64,000 nt of DNA from NCBI GenBank assembly GCA_900095095.1, contig FMBT01000292.1:958046-1022045 (forward strand), in the 5' to 3' direction. Shown piece by piece: positions 1 to 11,270 of the stretch. This DNA is from Fragilariopsis cylindrus CCMP1102. Taxonomy: Eukaryota > Bacillariophyta > Bacillariophyceae > Bacillariales > Bacillariaceae. A program made the translations under genes and the position numbers. Numbering within the stretch: the first letter of the stretch is position 1; the number at the start of each line of letters is the position of its first letter. The notes beneath the pieces were generated by a model, which saw only the letters and a list, made by a program, of their open reading frames with translations, did not search any database and was not told where the DNA came from.

Positions 1-710
1 CGCTTAGCTCTCTTGTAAGTTACCTGTACATAAGTAATTGTAATAGGATGATGAAATCTATCTTGTTTACAAAATGTTCCGTCGGGGGGTTGTTTTTTAC
101 GGTGGTATGATGTTGATGTGAGAGTAGAAATCGAAGAGAAAAACGAATGGCTGCTGTAGTGGTGAGTTTGGGGTTTCCGAGATAAGATCGAGGGGTATAA
201 ATATTGGGGGCTATTGTTATCGAAATTCCTACCGTACTAGTATTCTTTTTTTACTTTGACACACTTACCGTACGGTGCGGTGTGGTAGAACGTATTGGTC
301 AAATGAATGACTGTCATGTTGTACTTATAGTGGCATAGTAGTGCTTGTTGACTGTATCATCCTTGTTGTTCTTATTTTGTTGCTGTACAAAACTGTAACC
401 AATCTGATAATCTTTTCACTGGAATGGAGTTGCAGCCGCTGCATGTTGTCCTCCATCATCATTGCTTAGAGTCTCATTCATCACGCTGTCTCTACTTAGT
501 TTGTATTATTAGTGGTTAGTTGGCACTGGTATGTATATATGTACACATTCACTTGTTGATAATGCAGAAAATCACTACAGTATTCAGGCTACTTCTACAA
601 ACCATATAGGAGAAGATATCTGTCAATCAAGCCCCAGTCAGCCAGCAGACGAAGCATTTTTAATGTATCTAAATTTAACCCCCTGCCTAGTAGGAACAGA
701 AAAAATATCA

Positions 711-750
711 TTTCTCAACTAGATGAAGGATTTCTCAACTAGATGAAGGA
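711..750. repeat. 20-bp exact tandem duplication
   Basis: The 20-base unit starting TTTCTCAACTAG at 711 is repeated exactly at 731, and the first bases of a third copy follow. It lies in non-coding sequence, and I assign no function to it. Confidence 0.9.
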
Positions 751-891
751 TTTCTCTATGTACTGTATGGGGAGTATCAATGTCATGTCTCTAGAGTTTG
801 TATTGAAACATACTCACATACTATACATACCTATACATACCTATACACCTACATACTTACATATTATATATATACTTCGAAGTACATAGTC

Positions 892-919
892 CTACATACA
901 TACATACATACATACATAC
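892..919. repeat. CATA tetranucleotide microsatellite
   Basis: About seven uninterrupted copies of CATA. The flanking 820-890 stretch is rich in related ATAC/TACA words, so this is probably the expanded core of a simple-sequence region. Confidence 0.9.
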
Positions 920-1045
920 TACTTTACTTTGACTTCTTGCATTACGGTAATGTATTTTTTTTAAGATACGTTTTATGTTTTATTCACACCTGTCACAAAC
1001 TTTGAAACGAATTCGCACACGGGTTATTGAGGCACATCAAGAACG

Positions 1046-1251
1046 ATTAGCCAATCCACGATCACGGAAGCGTGTGTCATTCTTGCGATTTCATTTCTCA
1101 CACGTGTACGATTGATTCATTCAACGGAGTCTACAATGACTTTGAAAATACAAAATATTGATTAGCCAATCAAAATATTGGATTTTGGTGCTACGTAGAC
1201 AAAATATTGATGAGCCAATCAAAAATATTAGATTTTTTGAGTTACGTAGAC
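1046..1251. promoter_or_regulatory. Repeated CCAAT motifs in duplicated promoter-like segment
   Basis: The word AGCCAATC occurs at about 1048, 1163 and 1213. The last two lie in an imperfect tandem duplication (about 1150-1200 and 1201-1251) that also repeats AAAATATTGAT and TACGTAGAC. CCAAT is the known binding word of NF-Y factors; that it regulates the gene starting at 1710-1758 is inference from position only. Confidence 0.35.
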
Positions 1252-1709
1252 TTTGTGCTACCGGCATCTGTTCGATATTTGTGTTCGATTAAGTCGAATA
1301 GGGCGAAATGGAATTTAGAATGATAGAATTGATGGAATTCTGATGTCGTTTTGTTCTAAAAATAATCTAATTGGTCAATTTGATAACGGTATTCGCAAAA
1401 AAATTGACAGCAAAAACAGAATTTTTACAAGACTTAACTTTCAGAACTTGTCCAAGAACTGGTCATTCGGAATGGGCGGAATGGGGTTATGGCAAATCGC
1501 TTAAAAAATTCTGACGAGAAATTCACTCTTGCGCGAAGGGTTAGTTACACATTGCACAACAAGCCTTGTAAAAGAGAGCTTTTAAGCACGCATTTGCACG
1601 CACCTTTCACACAACCCTTCACTGTATCATTGATCACTTTTTGTTGAGATTCTCATTCATAAAAATCATAAAACAAAAATAAAGCAAAAAGAGAACACAA
1701 ACATACACT

Positions 1710-2903
1710 ATGACATCTAGGAAACAACAAATAACGATAACAGCACCAACGACGAATATGTCGTTGAGTACTATAATAAAATCTCTTCCTAGAATGGGAT
1801 TACTTCTGCCAATACTCATATCAATAGCGTCAGCATTTCATACAGGTTCCATATCAAGAGCTAGTATTGTAATATCACGTAGCTATAGTACTGAATTCTA
1901 CGGGCCAACGAAATCATCATCACCCACATCGTTGTCACCGGTGAAACAGCAACAAAAGCGATCAAGACATCAACTATCATCAACATCAACACGATTACAG
2001 TTTAGTGACTTGGAAAATAGTCCGAATACTACAATAGAACAAAAATGGTGGAAAAAACTAATATCATATCCCCTTACTAGTACATCGTCATCATCCTCGG
2101 ACGTAACACCGAAAACAACAACAAGTAGTCCAACTGCTGATAATGGAAACAATGAACAAGACAACGTTGATGCGTATCTTGAATTTCTTGATCGAAGATA
2201 CAAGCGGTTACATAGTGATGATAGAGATGAAGAAGTAGCTCAACAGCAAGCACAAGTCAAGAAGGATAAGACGATGAAGAATAATAATAATCAGAAAAAG
2301 GCAGGAACCTTTTCTGCTATTGATTGGCTTGTGAATGGTGGAAATAATGGTAACGATTCATCTGATTTCGAGGATGTTGCTGCTAGGACTACTAGACAAC
2401 AACAAGCTGATGCATTGTACGTTCTTGGAGTAGCAGGTTTGGCAAGTCAAAAGTTACTTCAAAAACATCATCTACCAACCTCACTAGAAGCACCAACAAT
2501 TTGTAAAGTTGTTGAATTGAGTAAAGAGATTGATGATGTGTATCTTGAAGAGAACAAAGATATAACACGATTAGAATTGATGAAGAATCAATTGTATCAA
2601 TATGTTGTAAATAATGTGATTGTTCCATTGCTTAGAATTGTTTATCTAGTGCAAAGACAAAAACAATTATTGAAACAAATGATTCAAAAAAGTATCAGTA
2701 CTGTTGCAACTAAAGCTGCATCTGTTATTTTACAATCCGTTCAAAATGGACCCAAATCTATATTGAATAAATTACTGAATGTTACTGGTGGAAAACAAAA
2801 CATCGTCACAACATTTGCATACGGATCTGCTACCATACTGATCTTCAGACCTTTATTTTATGCAATTTTCTTTGCTGAAGGAGTAAGTCCTTCAATCCCA
2901 TAA
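1710..2903 (+). CDS. Unknown plastid-type preprotein with C-terminal membrane segment
   Basis: Single-exon gene for up to 397 residues; family not recognised. The first ATG is at 1710, but an in-frame ATG at 1758 puts a hydrophobic signal peptide (LLLPILISIASAF) at the very N-terminus, ending in an ASAF-H motif of the diatom plastid-targeting type, so the 1758 start is preferred. A Ser/Thr/Asn/Gln-rich low-complexity stretch follows (residues about 60-215), then a helical, Leu/Val-rich domain (about 225-345). A hydrophobic segment near the C-terminus (about 372-390, ending before SPSIP) could be a membrane anchor. The domain resembles nothing I can name. Targeting to the plastid is inference from the presequence. 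Confidence 0.7.
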   Translation: MTSRKQQITITAPTTNMSLSTIIKSLPRMGLLLPILISIASAFHTGSISRASIVISRSYSTEFYGPTKSSSPTSLSPVKQQQKRSRHQLSSTSTRLQFSDLENSPNTTIEQKWWKKLISYPLTSTSSSSSDVTPKTTTSSPTADNGNNEQDNVDAYLEFLDRRYKRLHSDDRDEEVAQQQAQVKKDKTMKNNNNQKKAGTFSAIDWLVNGGNNGNDSSDFEDVAARTTRQQQADALYVLGVAGLASQKLLQKHHLPTSLEAPTICKVVELSKEIDDVYLEENKDITRLELMKNQLYQYVVNNVIVPLLRIVYLVQRQKQLLKQMIQKSISTVATKAASVILQSVQNGPKSILNKLLNVTGGKQNIVTTFAYGSATILIFRPLFYAIFFAEGVSPSIP

Positions 2904-3969
2904 ACAAGCACACAGCTACAGCTACTTTGATATACAACACCCTAGAAAAAACAAAACTTATAGAGAATAAATAACACAAACTAATAGAAAAAACTATCGA
3001 CTACTTTACAAAATCTACTACTCGCTAGGTAGCTAACTACAGTACTATACTGCAGGTTAAATCAAACATCCTATCAAGTTCAAAGTTCACAAAGATACAA
3101 GAACAAACGAAAGCGGAAAGCTTTAGTTTCCGCTACTAGTAGAGTACAGTAGAGCTGAGCCAATCTTGTTAATCGCGTTCAGAGAAGCAAGACCAAAGTT
3201 CACATCGCATCTGGTGGCTTACTCCGATTGCTTCCTTCTCACATTCTTGCTTTCAAAACGGTGCAAATTGTAGGTGTGAAGCAAAATTCCAATCCTAAGA
3301 GAGAAGTTGACGTGGCGAAATTAAAAAAAATCATTATCATCGACCGAGTCATCTAAAAAAATAGCACATCAATACAGGTAAATACCCGCAATGACGCGCT
3401 TCAATTCTTTTATTGAAATTTCTGACGTGAATCATAAGTGAAATATTACTTAGTGTTACTGCTTGTACTTAGTGTTGCCGGTAGATTGAGTCATAGCTTT
3501 CTGCCAGAATGATCATACACGTCGTATGGCGCATGCTACTTCATAGAGAACGAGAGACGCAGATGTCAAAGAATAAAAGATATAGTTTAAATGCGTGTTT
3601 CGTCTACACGTCAGCGTAAATTACAACGCGTGGAAGTTTTTCTAGGGCATATATCATTAAACCATAGTACGTTTCTCTCCCCAATAGAAGCTCCTGTTTC
3701 TACTCTCAGAAGAACAATGAAATGAGACTGCAAAGTGATAATGTTGAAATGAGAACTAATCAAGTTAGTCGTACGAAAAAGCGAAAAAAAAATATGTTTA
3801 AAAAAATCGAGATCGAGAAAAAAAAAATGAAGAATCGGAAAATATTGACCGAGCAACGAGCAACCAACGACTGTACGACCGAGTAGATAGATACTGTATC
3901 AATATAAACTGCACAGTTAGAGAGAAAAAGAAATAGATAGAAAAAGAGGAGAAACATTTTAATGCAACA
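2904..3969. other. Intergenic spacer
   Basis: Separates two plus-strand genes. It contains the 3' region of the upstream gene and A-rich sequence immediately before the hydrolase start. I see no gene, RNA or strong repeat. Confidence 0.6.
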
Positions 3970-5208
3970 ATGAGATTTACTACAAAAATACTTCCTTCCC
4001 GTTCGAAGGGACTTGGCGTCATCCTTTTGAATAATTCGAAGTCGTTGCATGCATTAAATATAGATATGATAAATTGTCTCCAAGATGTATTTCAACAATG
4101 GAAAGTCGATCCATCACTTAATGCCATTCTTATTAAATCATCATCAGAAGAAACCAAAAGACCATCCTTTTGTGCCGGTGGAGATATGAAGTCGATATAC
4201 AATCAGGGTCTTCAATATCATCAACAACAACAACAACAACAACAAGGAAAACAACAGCCAACATCATCATCATCATCAGCAGCAGCAGCAGCAGCACTGC
4301 CGCCACCAGAAGATTTCTTTTATCACGAGTACAAGGTCAACTATGACATAGCCAACTTCAATAAATTTGTGCCAATTGTATCTTTATGGGATGGACTCGT
4401 TATGGGAGGTGGAGTTGGAATTAGTATATATGGCAAATATCGAATTGCAACAGAAAATACTATCCTTTCAATGCCAGAATGTGGTATAGGATTTTTTCCA
4501 GACGTTGGATCTATGTGGTGGATGACAAGAATGCTAAAAGAACGACCGGAATTAGCGAAGTACTTAGCATTAACAGGTTATCGGATGGAGCCTGCCGATC
4601 TCGTTTATACTAGTTTGGCAACGCATTATATTCCCTCTAATCAATTGGAAGATTTGGAAGCTGCACTGGCTGAGGCTACTGTAGGAAACAAAAATGACGA
4701 TAATGACGACAAGGGGGGAAATAAAGGAGATATGGATGTCGTTGCAGGTGTTCTTTTGTTGTTCCATAAGACGATACCGACTGATCATTGTAATTTGAAA
4801 ATCAACAAGGAAACAATTGAAAATACATTCAATGGAGAGACTGTAGAAGAAATTTTTAATAATCTGAAGAAAGAAGATAACGAATTTAGTCGTTCAACAA
4901 TAAAAACACTCGAAAAAATGTCACCAACCAGTATGAAAATTACTCTTGAAGGGTTGAAACGTGGTGCTGAATGCAAATCAATGGCGGAAGATTTACAAAT
5001 GGAATATCGAATGGCAAAAGCATGTGTACGACCTGGCAGGGACTTCTACGAAGGTATCCGTGCATTACTAGTCGATAAAGATCTTTCACCGAAATGGAAT
5101 CCATCAACTTTAGAGGAAATTACAGATGATATGGTCGAAGAATATTTTTCTCCTATTGAAAAGGAGTGGTCAAACCGTCATCAGAAAACTGAACCATCAA
5201 AACTATGA
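3970..5208 (+). CDS. 3-hydroxyisobutyryl-CoA hydrolase-like (crotonase fold)
   Basis: A 412-residue protein of the enoyl-CoA hydratase/isomerase superfamily, closest to 3-hydroxyisobutyryl-CoA hydrolases of valine breakdown. Visible signatures: the N-terminal LNNSKSLHALN motif, oxyanion-hole loop FCAGGDMKSIY (about residue 64), the second glycine-rich loop GLVMGGGVGISI (about 140) and the active-site segment MPECGIGFFPDVGS (about 170), whose Glu and Asp match the catalytic residues of the HIBCH group. A Gln-rich then Ala-rich insertion (about 85-112), encoded by CAA and GCA repeats, is unusual. No clear mitochondrial presequence is visible, so either a short upstream exon is missed or the enzyme is not mitochondrial. 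The length fits the family. Confidence 0.85.
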   Translation: MRFTTKILPSRSKGLGVILLNNSKSLHALNIDMINCLQDVFQQWKVDPSLNAILIKSSSEETKRPSFCAGGDMKSIYNQGLQYHQQQQQQQQGKQQPTSSSSSAAAAAALPPPEDFFYHEYKVNYDIANFNKFVPIVSLWDGLVMGGGVGISIYGKYRIATENTILSMPECGIGFFPDVGSMWWMTRMLKERPELAKYLALTGYRMEPADLVYTSLATHYIPSNQLEDLEAALAEATVGNKNDDNDDKGGNKGDMDVVAGVLLLFHKTIPTDHCNLKINKETIENTFNGETVEEIFNNLKKEDNEFSRSTIKTLEKMSPTSMKITLEGLKRGAECKSMAEDLQMEYRMAKACVRPGRDFYEGIRALLVDKDLSPKWNPSTLEEITDDMVEEYFSPIEKEWSNRHQKTEPSKL

Positions 5209-5862
5209 ATAGTATAGAGGTTATGATTAGATAGGTTATGATGATGTGTACCATGAAAATACTTCAAGTAAGCATATTATAATGATAACGTAGTACTTTT
5301 TGGAATATTTTTTCCCTTGGAATTATCAGATTGGTAAGATTGACTAGCAGATTTATCAGAAAATCTTGGTAAAATATGTATTGATATGCAGCATTTGTAC
5401 AATTCTTTATGATTCTTAGCTCCCATATATTATTCATTGGATAATACTGCACTGAATACCTGTAGTATGCCTAGCTTTATCATATTTTCAGTATAATGAG
5501 TCAGACATCCATACTGTATTACTAGTCGTATACACACTCATCCCTATCTAACAGTATGTATCCGTTATGAACATTACATATTACAGTATGCACAAAGTAT
5601 GATATGAACAAGATGAAAAGTGATGCATCGAAAGGATCTCTTCTCATTCATTCTCATTTATTTAGTTGTTGTTATCATGCGGTAAATGCGCGTAATTTTA
5701 AAATCAATAATAAGTTTGACCGCAATTTTTTGACAATACGCAGTACAGTAGTTACAGTAACTTTCAACTCAGCATTATGAATAAGCAGGTCAGTCAATAA
5801 AAATAATATACAAAACACAAAGCAAATAGACTACAATTTCAATCATTGTCAAATTAGAAATC
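5209..5862. other. Intergenic spacer
   Basis: AT-rich spacer between two plus-strand genes. No coding or repeat structure I would support; presumably the 3' UTR of one gene and the promoter of the next. Confidence 0.6.
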
Positions 5863-7886
5863 ATGTTGTCGTCAACAAGTACTGGTAGTAGTAGCATTAG
5901 CGGTATCATTTCCGGAGAAAGGAAACGATCTCGAAAAGAAATGGAAATCTCCTCATCCGCCGATCAACTTGATAATACAAATGGCAATACTACGTCGAAA
6001 GTAGATACCGATGCTGACCACCAAAAAATAATAGTAGACACTGCAAGCCTGCTGCAGGGAGTGGTTGCTTCTTTAAGTGGGTATGATCAACATAGAAAGG
6101 AGGAATTGCATCAGCTCATTTTATCGTTAGGTGGAAGGTATGTAACAATACAGTTCAATTGTTTCTCGTATATTGATTGATTGATTGATTCTACAAGCAT
6201 CATTCTATAATACTGTACTGTATTATACAACCGTCAAGTACTGAAAATCAAATACTGGTTCATTGCGTTATTTTGCTTGTTATTATCGTATTATTTACTA
6301 ATTTTTGGAAACATATTAGGTACACACGAGAATTAAATTTGGATAAAAATACACATTTGATAACCGAGGTAGCACGGGGTGCAAAGTATAAATTAGCGGT
6401 ATCATCGTCGGATACAACACAAATTGTACATATCGTAACACCATCGTGGTTGAATTCCACGTCAGAAACTGGTCAAAGATCATTAGAATCGGATCATAAA
6501 CTCGAATTATTATTGACAGGAACAGCAGCATCAGCATCTGATGCTGTTGATTCAAAACCTTCTATTTTGTCTCTTGTTAATGATGCTTTGGGCGGTGACC
6601 CTGCTCTTCAACTGATAATGGGAATGAATGAAAATTCTTCATCACATACATCATCATCCATTTTTGAAAATCTTCATTTTTATCTTATCGGCTTTGAAAG
6701 TGACGTTGAACTAAAACAAAAAATAAGTAAACTTGTCCGTCGTGGAAATGGTACAATATATTGGGATATGAATGAAGATATATCTATCCTACTATTGTGC
6801 GATACATGTGACGAGACTTTACAAAAGGCAGCTATGGTGGTATCACTCCATCATGTTAATCAACCACGTGCTGTCTCTCCCCTATGGGTTATTGATTCAT
6901 ACAAGCAGAATGTATTGAAATCTGCGGCGTACCCACCAGTAACTCCAACAGCAGAAGTAGCAGCAGCAGCGGCTTATAATAATAAAACTCACAACAATAA
7001 CGAACGAAAGATGACGAAGTCAACAAAGAAAATTGGACTAACAAAACCATCGTCGAAGATACCATCAACATTGTCATCGACTACGTCCAACTTTTCTGTC
7101 TTTCGTGGATGTCTTTTTTCATTGGTACGAAGCTCTACATTGGCCGAACTCGAAGAGTCTTCTGAAAAAAAAGTTACACATGATAACAATATTGATTTTG
7201 ACATAGGTGAACAAGAAACCTTCATCAAGGCTCATGGTGGTCAAATACTTTCCATGAAGCTTTTAGATGCATTGTGGGCAGATGCGAAAAATAAGAATAC
7301 TGTTATCGGTACCAATGGCTCATCATCGACAAAAACAACAACGACAGCATTTAGTAGTACTAATAGACGCAAGTGTCATATCGTTTGTTGGGGTGGATGT
7401 CCACCACGACTTGATACGAGTCCCCTTGTTTCACAGTTGCAACGAAACGACCTATGCGAACTAATTTTAGTTACACCGATTTGGGTCCAGGTATGTGTTA
7501 GTATGAAAAAACGAATCCAACCACACCGTATGCCTTTGGTTTTGATGCCTCAATCGTGGCCAATGAAATCACTCGATGACAACGATGACGACGACAACAA
7601 TGTTCGGAAACTTGAAATATCCTTGACTGGTTTTCAGGGAACTGAGAAGGCAGTCATTATTCATCTACTCCAAGCTATCGGTGGTGTTTATCATAATAAT
7701 ATGAGCAATATCAACTCGCATTTGATATTTAAGAAAAATGCAACAGGATTAAAACTGCAGAAGGCAAACGAATGGGGTTTGCATGTAGTTTCAATTCAAT
7801 GGTTGTATCATGTTCTCGAACATGGTTATGGTGGAGATAAAAATGACATACTTGGTTGTGAGAAAAGATTCTCGCTGGCTGTCTAA
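5863..7886 (+). CDS. Four-BRCT protein, Dpb11/TopBP1/Rad4-like
   Basis: Two exons, 5863-6137 and 6320-7886, joined across a 182-base GT-AG intron (donor GTATGT, acceptor ATATTAG). The join completes the BRCT motif GGRYTRELNLDKNTHLI; the product is about 613 residues. BRCT-like repeats are visible at residues about 45-150 (GGR then THLITE, then a VTPSWL tail), 195-300 (SPLWVIDSY tail), 345-480 (TPIWVQVC tail) and 515-600 (LTGFQGTEK start, VSIQWLYHVL tail). A multi-BRCT protein without a catalytic domain is typical of the replication-initiation and checkpoint scaffold Dpb11/TopBP1, which binds phosphorylated partners. The family call is firm; orthology to TopBP1 rather than another BRCT scaffold is inference. 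The N-terminal 40 residues are Ser-rich with a basic RKRSRKE patch that could be a nuclear signal. Confidence 0.8.
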
Positions 7887-8052
7887 TTAATTAATTTAAA
7901 AGTTTTCGTCGTAACTAAGTCGTAGTCGCATCGAACGACAAATTAAATTATCCTCTCAATTTTCTTTAGGAAATAATAATAATATTGATTAAAAAGATTA
8001 TTATAATATAAAAATACAATTTGTTATTTGATTAACAACGCTGATCGGAAAA

Positions 8053-8557
8053 TTACTGTTGTCCTCCAGTTTTACTCGTCTCTTCTCTTAATTTTTGTAG
8101 TTGCGTCGTTTGTTCCTCTGAAAGTTCCACGTCGGCAGCTATATGCTTACCAAACGCAACGTTGTTGTTTGGTGTCTCATCAAGTGATCCAGCGGATATA
8201 GATTTTTTTGTCCTAGCTGTTTGTGTAAGATGACCCAAATAACCATTCCATTCTGTATAGAATTGTTTCAATTGTACTTCTTCGGTTACTTTCTTAAATA
8301 AATTGAATTCGGATTTCACGTACTGATCACCTGTATTTTATGTGTATCATTGAAAGAAATAGAAATATTTACCAGTAGGGTAAGCCACTTGAATGTATTA
8401 TAGATAAATAAGATGAAATATAGATAAATTATGCGTTTCAAATAGGCAGTTGATTCGTACCTAAGGCTCTCATTTCATTAGGCAGGTAATCTTTATGAGA
8501 TCTGAGTATGCTCCTATACAATATCACTGCCGAATTTTTCGCTCTAGATGTTGCCAT
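8053..8557 (-). CDS. SDHAF3: Succinate dehydrogenase assembly factor 3 (LYR protein)
   Basis: Two exons on the minus strand: 8461-8557 and 8053-8330, with a 130-base intron (donor GTACGA, acceptor TACAG). Together they encode 124 residues, close to the usual size for the ACN9/SDHAF3 family. The start (MATSRAKNSAVILYRSILRS) carries the LYR motif that binds the Fe-S biogenesis machinery. The splice junction rebuilds the family segment ALGDQYVKSEF, followed by FYTEWNGYL and a C-terminal LSEEQTTQLQKLREE helix. The protein helps mature the iron-sulfur subunit of complex II in the mitochondrial matrix. It is convergent with the BRCT gene, only 166 bases away. Confidence 0.88.
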
Positions 8558-9618
8558 GATTGTATATTATCCTACTTTATTTCTCAAAGAGCTATGTTTC
8601 TTTATTTCCTTCCTATCGATAGTTATGTTCTTGTCGTATCTATTGCTCTACTTGATACTGTCGTTCCTTTTTATTTTCTTCTGGCTATCTCGCTGTACAG
8701 ATACCGTATTGTGATAGGTGATAGTAATAGAGCACTGATTCATTCATTTTTTTGGTCTGATACGCGGTATTGAATTTCTGATGAGCAAAGAAAAAAATGT
8801 TTTGAGCCTATATAAGTATGTACATACCATTCATAGATTGATCCTTACCTAGTCTAGCTACTTCATACTACTATAGTCGTACAGTAGTGTATGTCTACAT
8901 TAAATACACCTACACTAATAATTACAATATGATATATAGATATAGATATGAATATCTACCGTACAGGAGGTACTATTAGTACACTGTACTTTTTCTTACA
9001 TCTGATAAGAGTACATGATGCTACTTTGAGAGTTCTTTAACACCCAGAATTATAGCTATATATCATACATGCATCACTATTACTACGGTAAAAGTAGTAG
9101 GAAGATTTAGGAATTGCTTTCTAAGCAGATTGATTCTATATAGAGCTAGCACTAGCTCTTACTGGACAAAAGCATATTACGATAATTTTCTACGCACATG
9201 ATCGGATGTCGAAGATGAACGCTACAGTGCTAGCTAGTGTTAAAGATCGATAACATAGCTACTCAATAGTTTGCTATATAGGATATAGGGTAATTGGATT
9301 TTTTTTAGTGGGCAATATATTATTTATGAGCACTGTGTATTTAATCTAAGTAAAAGTAAAATGGTTTCATTAAACGTATATGTTTCAAATTTGATTTCTT
9401 TCCTTGCACGAAGCTTTCGACAAAAAAAAAGAATTCCGAGTGGGCAAAAAAGGTCAAACAAAATCAACACTAATGCGACGAGGAGGTCGAATCGATTGAT
9501 TGGAAAAACATTCTTCTTCGAGGAGGACATCGGCGATACGATTTGATTTGGTATGATTTATTTATGGTGGTAGGTAGTTCTTGTTTTCATAATAAAAAAC
9601 TATAACTATTTATTGAAA
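8558..9618. other. Intergenic spacer
   Basis: About 1 kb between two minus-strand genes. The short open frames at 8495-8773 and 9361-9546 are not supported by domain content or neighbouring signals. No clear repeat or RNA gene. Confidence 0.6.
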
Positions 9619-10745
9619 TTAAAGTGCTTTCATTCCCATCATTCCGCGCAATTGTTCGAAGATAACTAGTTGTAGAGTTGTTGTTGGAGCGAATCTTGAC
9701 CAAATTGGCATAAATCCACGCCAGAAAGTTAGTGGGCCTTCATTCTTTGCAATCTTCATGGCACAATCTAAGGCGTTGTTGTAAATCTTAGCATCGGCAG
9801 GTTGGTTCATTAATCGCGTACGGACCATGTCAAATGGTGAAACAGTACATGTCATGAAAAATCCTGCTGCAACGGCTGATAAAAATTGTGTTGGAAGTGC
9901 AGTCTTTGAAAGACCAGTGAGTTCTACAACATACCCCTTTGTTGTATCGTAACATGCCATCTTAGTTCCGTTCAACACCATAGCACGAGCGACATTGGAG
10001 TCAATTCCACGGTAGAATCCACCCATACCTTGATTTTTGAAAAGTTCTGATGCAGTTTTAGAAATCGATGGAACTTCTCGTCCGGCACTGGTCATCATTT
10101 TTGTTTTAAGAACATCGAATGGATTTCCAGCAAGACTTCCAATTGCACCGGCAGCACTTCCTGCAAGGAATTTCTTGTAAAATGGTGCACTTGGGTCATT
10201 GGCTCCCATCAAAACCTTGATCGGTTCATAAAGACCGAGACGAAGTGATGTGTATGATGCCTCACGAAGCCATGCAGCATTAACTCCCTTCCATAGTGCA
10301 GCAACTCCCTCATCGGCTATAACCTTGTTCACGGTTCCTCTCATACCAAGAGCTGAGTATTCGGAAGAAATTTGGATACGAGTTTTGACGACATCGATAG
10401 GATGGATGAAGCTCACCTTTAAGAAAAAAAATTGAAAGTCAAAGACAAAATTTTTATATTGCGAAAGGTATATTTTTCCACATACATTAAAAAAGTCGGA
10501 ATAGACACAGAATGATGGTCAGAGAAAGAGATAAAGTCATCTGAAGAATTTTAAAGAAAAATTGGACGTCGTCATTTCCTGACAATAAAGATAGTCATAA
10601 TATGTACTATGGCACGTACGGTGATGACAGCAGCAGTTCCTGCCATACCCACTTGAGTAAGTAGGCTGGGTGGAGCAACAACCGATGTTGCTAGGTGCAT
10701 GTTTTGATTCTTAACGCTCATTTTGCTTGTTGTCGTTTTGTTCAT
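9619..10745 (-). CDS. Mitochondrial carrier (SLC25), dicarboxylate/UCP-like
   Basis: Two exons on the minus strand: 10620-10745 (or from the second in-frame ATG at 10721) and 9619-10416, with a 203-base intron. The product is about 307 residues, the normal size. All three carrier repeats are visible with their signatures: HPIDVVKTRIQ at the exon junction, NPFDVLKTKMM in the middle and SPFDMVRTRLMNQP in the third, each followed by a Gly-rich WKG/YRG/WRG loop. The segment REASYTSLRLGLYEPIK is characteristic of the oxoglutarate/dicarboxylate/UCP branch. It exchanges small metabolites across the mitochondrial inner membrane; the substrate cannot be fixed from sequence alone. The junction is phase 0 and rebuilds helix 1 (GTAAVIT then VSFIHP). 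Confidence 0.88.
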
Positions 10746-11270
10746 TTGAATTTCCTATCTATTGGATTAGATTTGTTTTTGTGAATTCTGATGGAAGTGG
10801 CGTGTGGTGATAATTTGATGGCTTAACGTCCAAGAGTTTTCACTTTCTTTGCATCAAATCACCCCCAATGGTTTTTGAAGAAAAGCGTTCGGCGCACTTT
10901 GGGGCTCGCTCATGGCGAAAGCGATAGAAAAATCCTCATAGTAACATGCAAATTTCCCCCAAATCTTGGCCACGTCATTTATCGCTAAGTACTTCGTAGA
11001 AGAATAGCAAATTGGCGAACCACAAATTGATATGACGAAATATGAGTAGGGCCACGTCAAGAAGACGCGCGAGACACACATGCATGGCCCTGTTGCAGTT
11101 TTCAGTAAAAGGTAAGAAGTGAAACGCAATACTACGGTACAGTACAATGCTAGCTACAAATAGATGCAGAAAAGAAGAGTCCTTCAAAAGTTTAGAATAC
11201 TTCAGAACTGGACTTTTCTTAGATACTACAGTAACTAATGCTGTGAACATAATTTCTTGTAGATAGTTAT
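10746..11270. other. Intergenic spacer
   Basis: Lies between the 5' end of the carrier gene and the 3' end of the WAPL-like gene, both on the minus strand. Presumably the carrier promoter. No further feature supported. Confidence 0.6.

Larger units (their letters stand above)
1..1709. other. Gene-free upstream region with short repeats
   Basis: No convincing coding sequence is present; the small open frames here have no recognisable domain. The stretch holds a 20-base direct tandem repeat (711-750), a CATA microsatellite (about 892-919) and a roughly 50-base imperfect tandem duplication carrying CCAAT-type motifs (1150-1251). The last few hundred bases probably contain the promoter of the plus-strand gene that follows. 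Confidence 0.6.

Noticed and set aside
8495-8773. Hydrophobic open frames on the plus strand
   Set aside because: They overlap the first SDHAF3 exon in antisense and look like AT-rich noise.
9361-9546. 61-codon basic open frame
   Set aside because: Short, no recognisable domain, and a minus-strand frame covers the same bases; not enough support for a gene.
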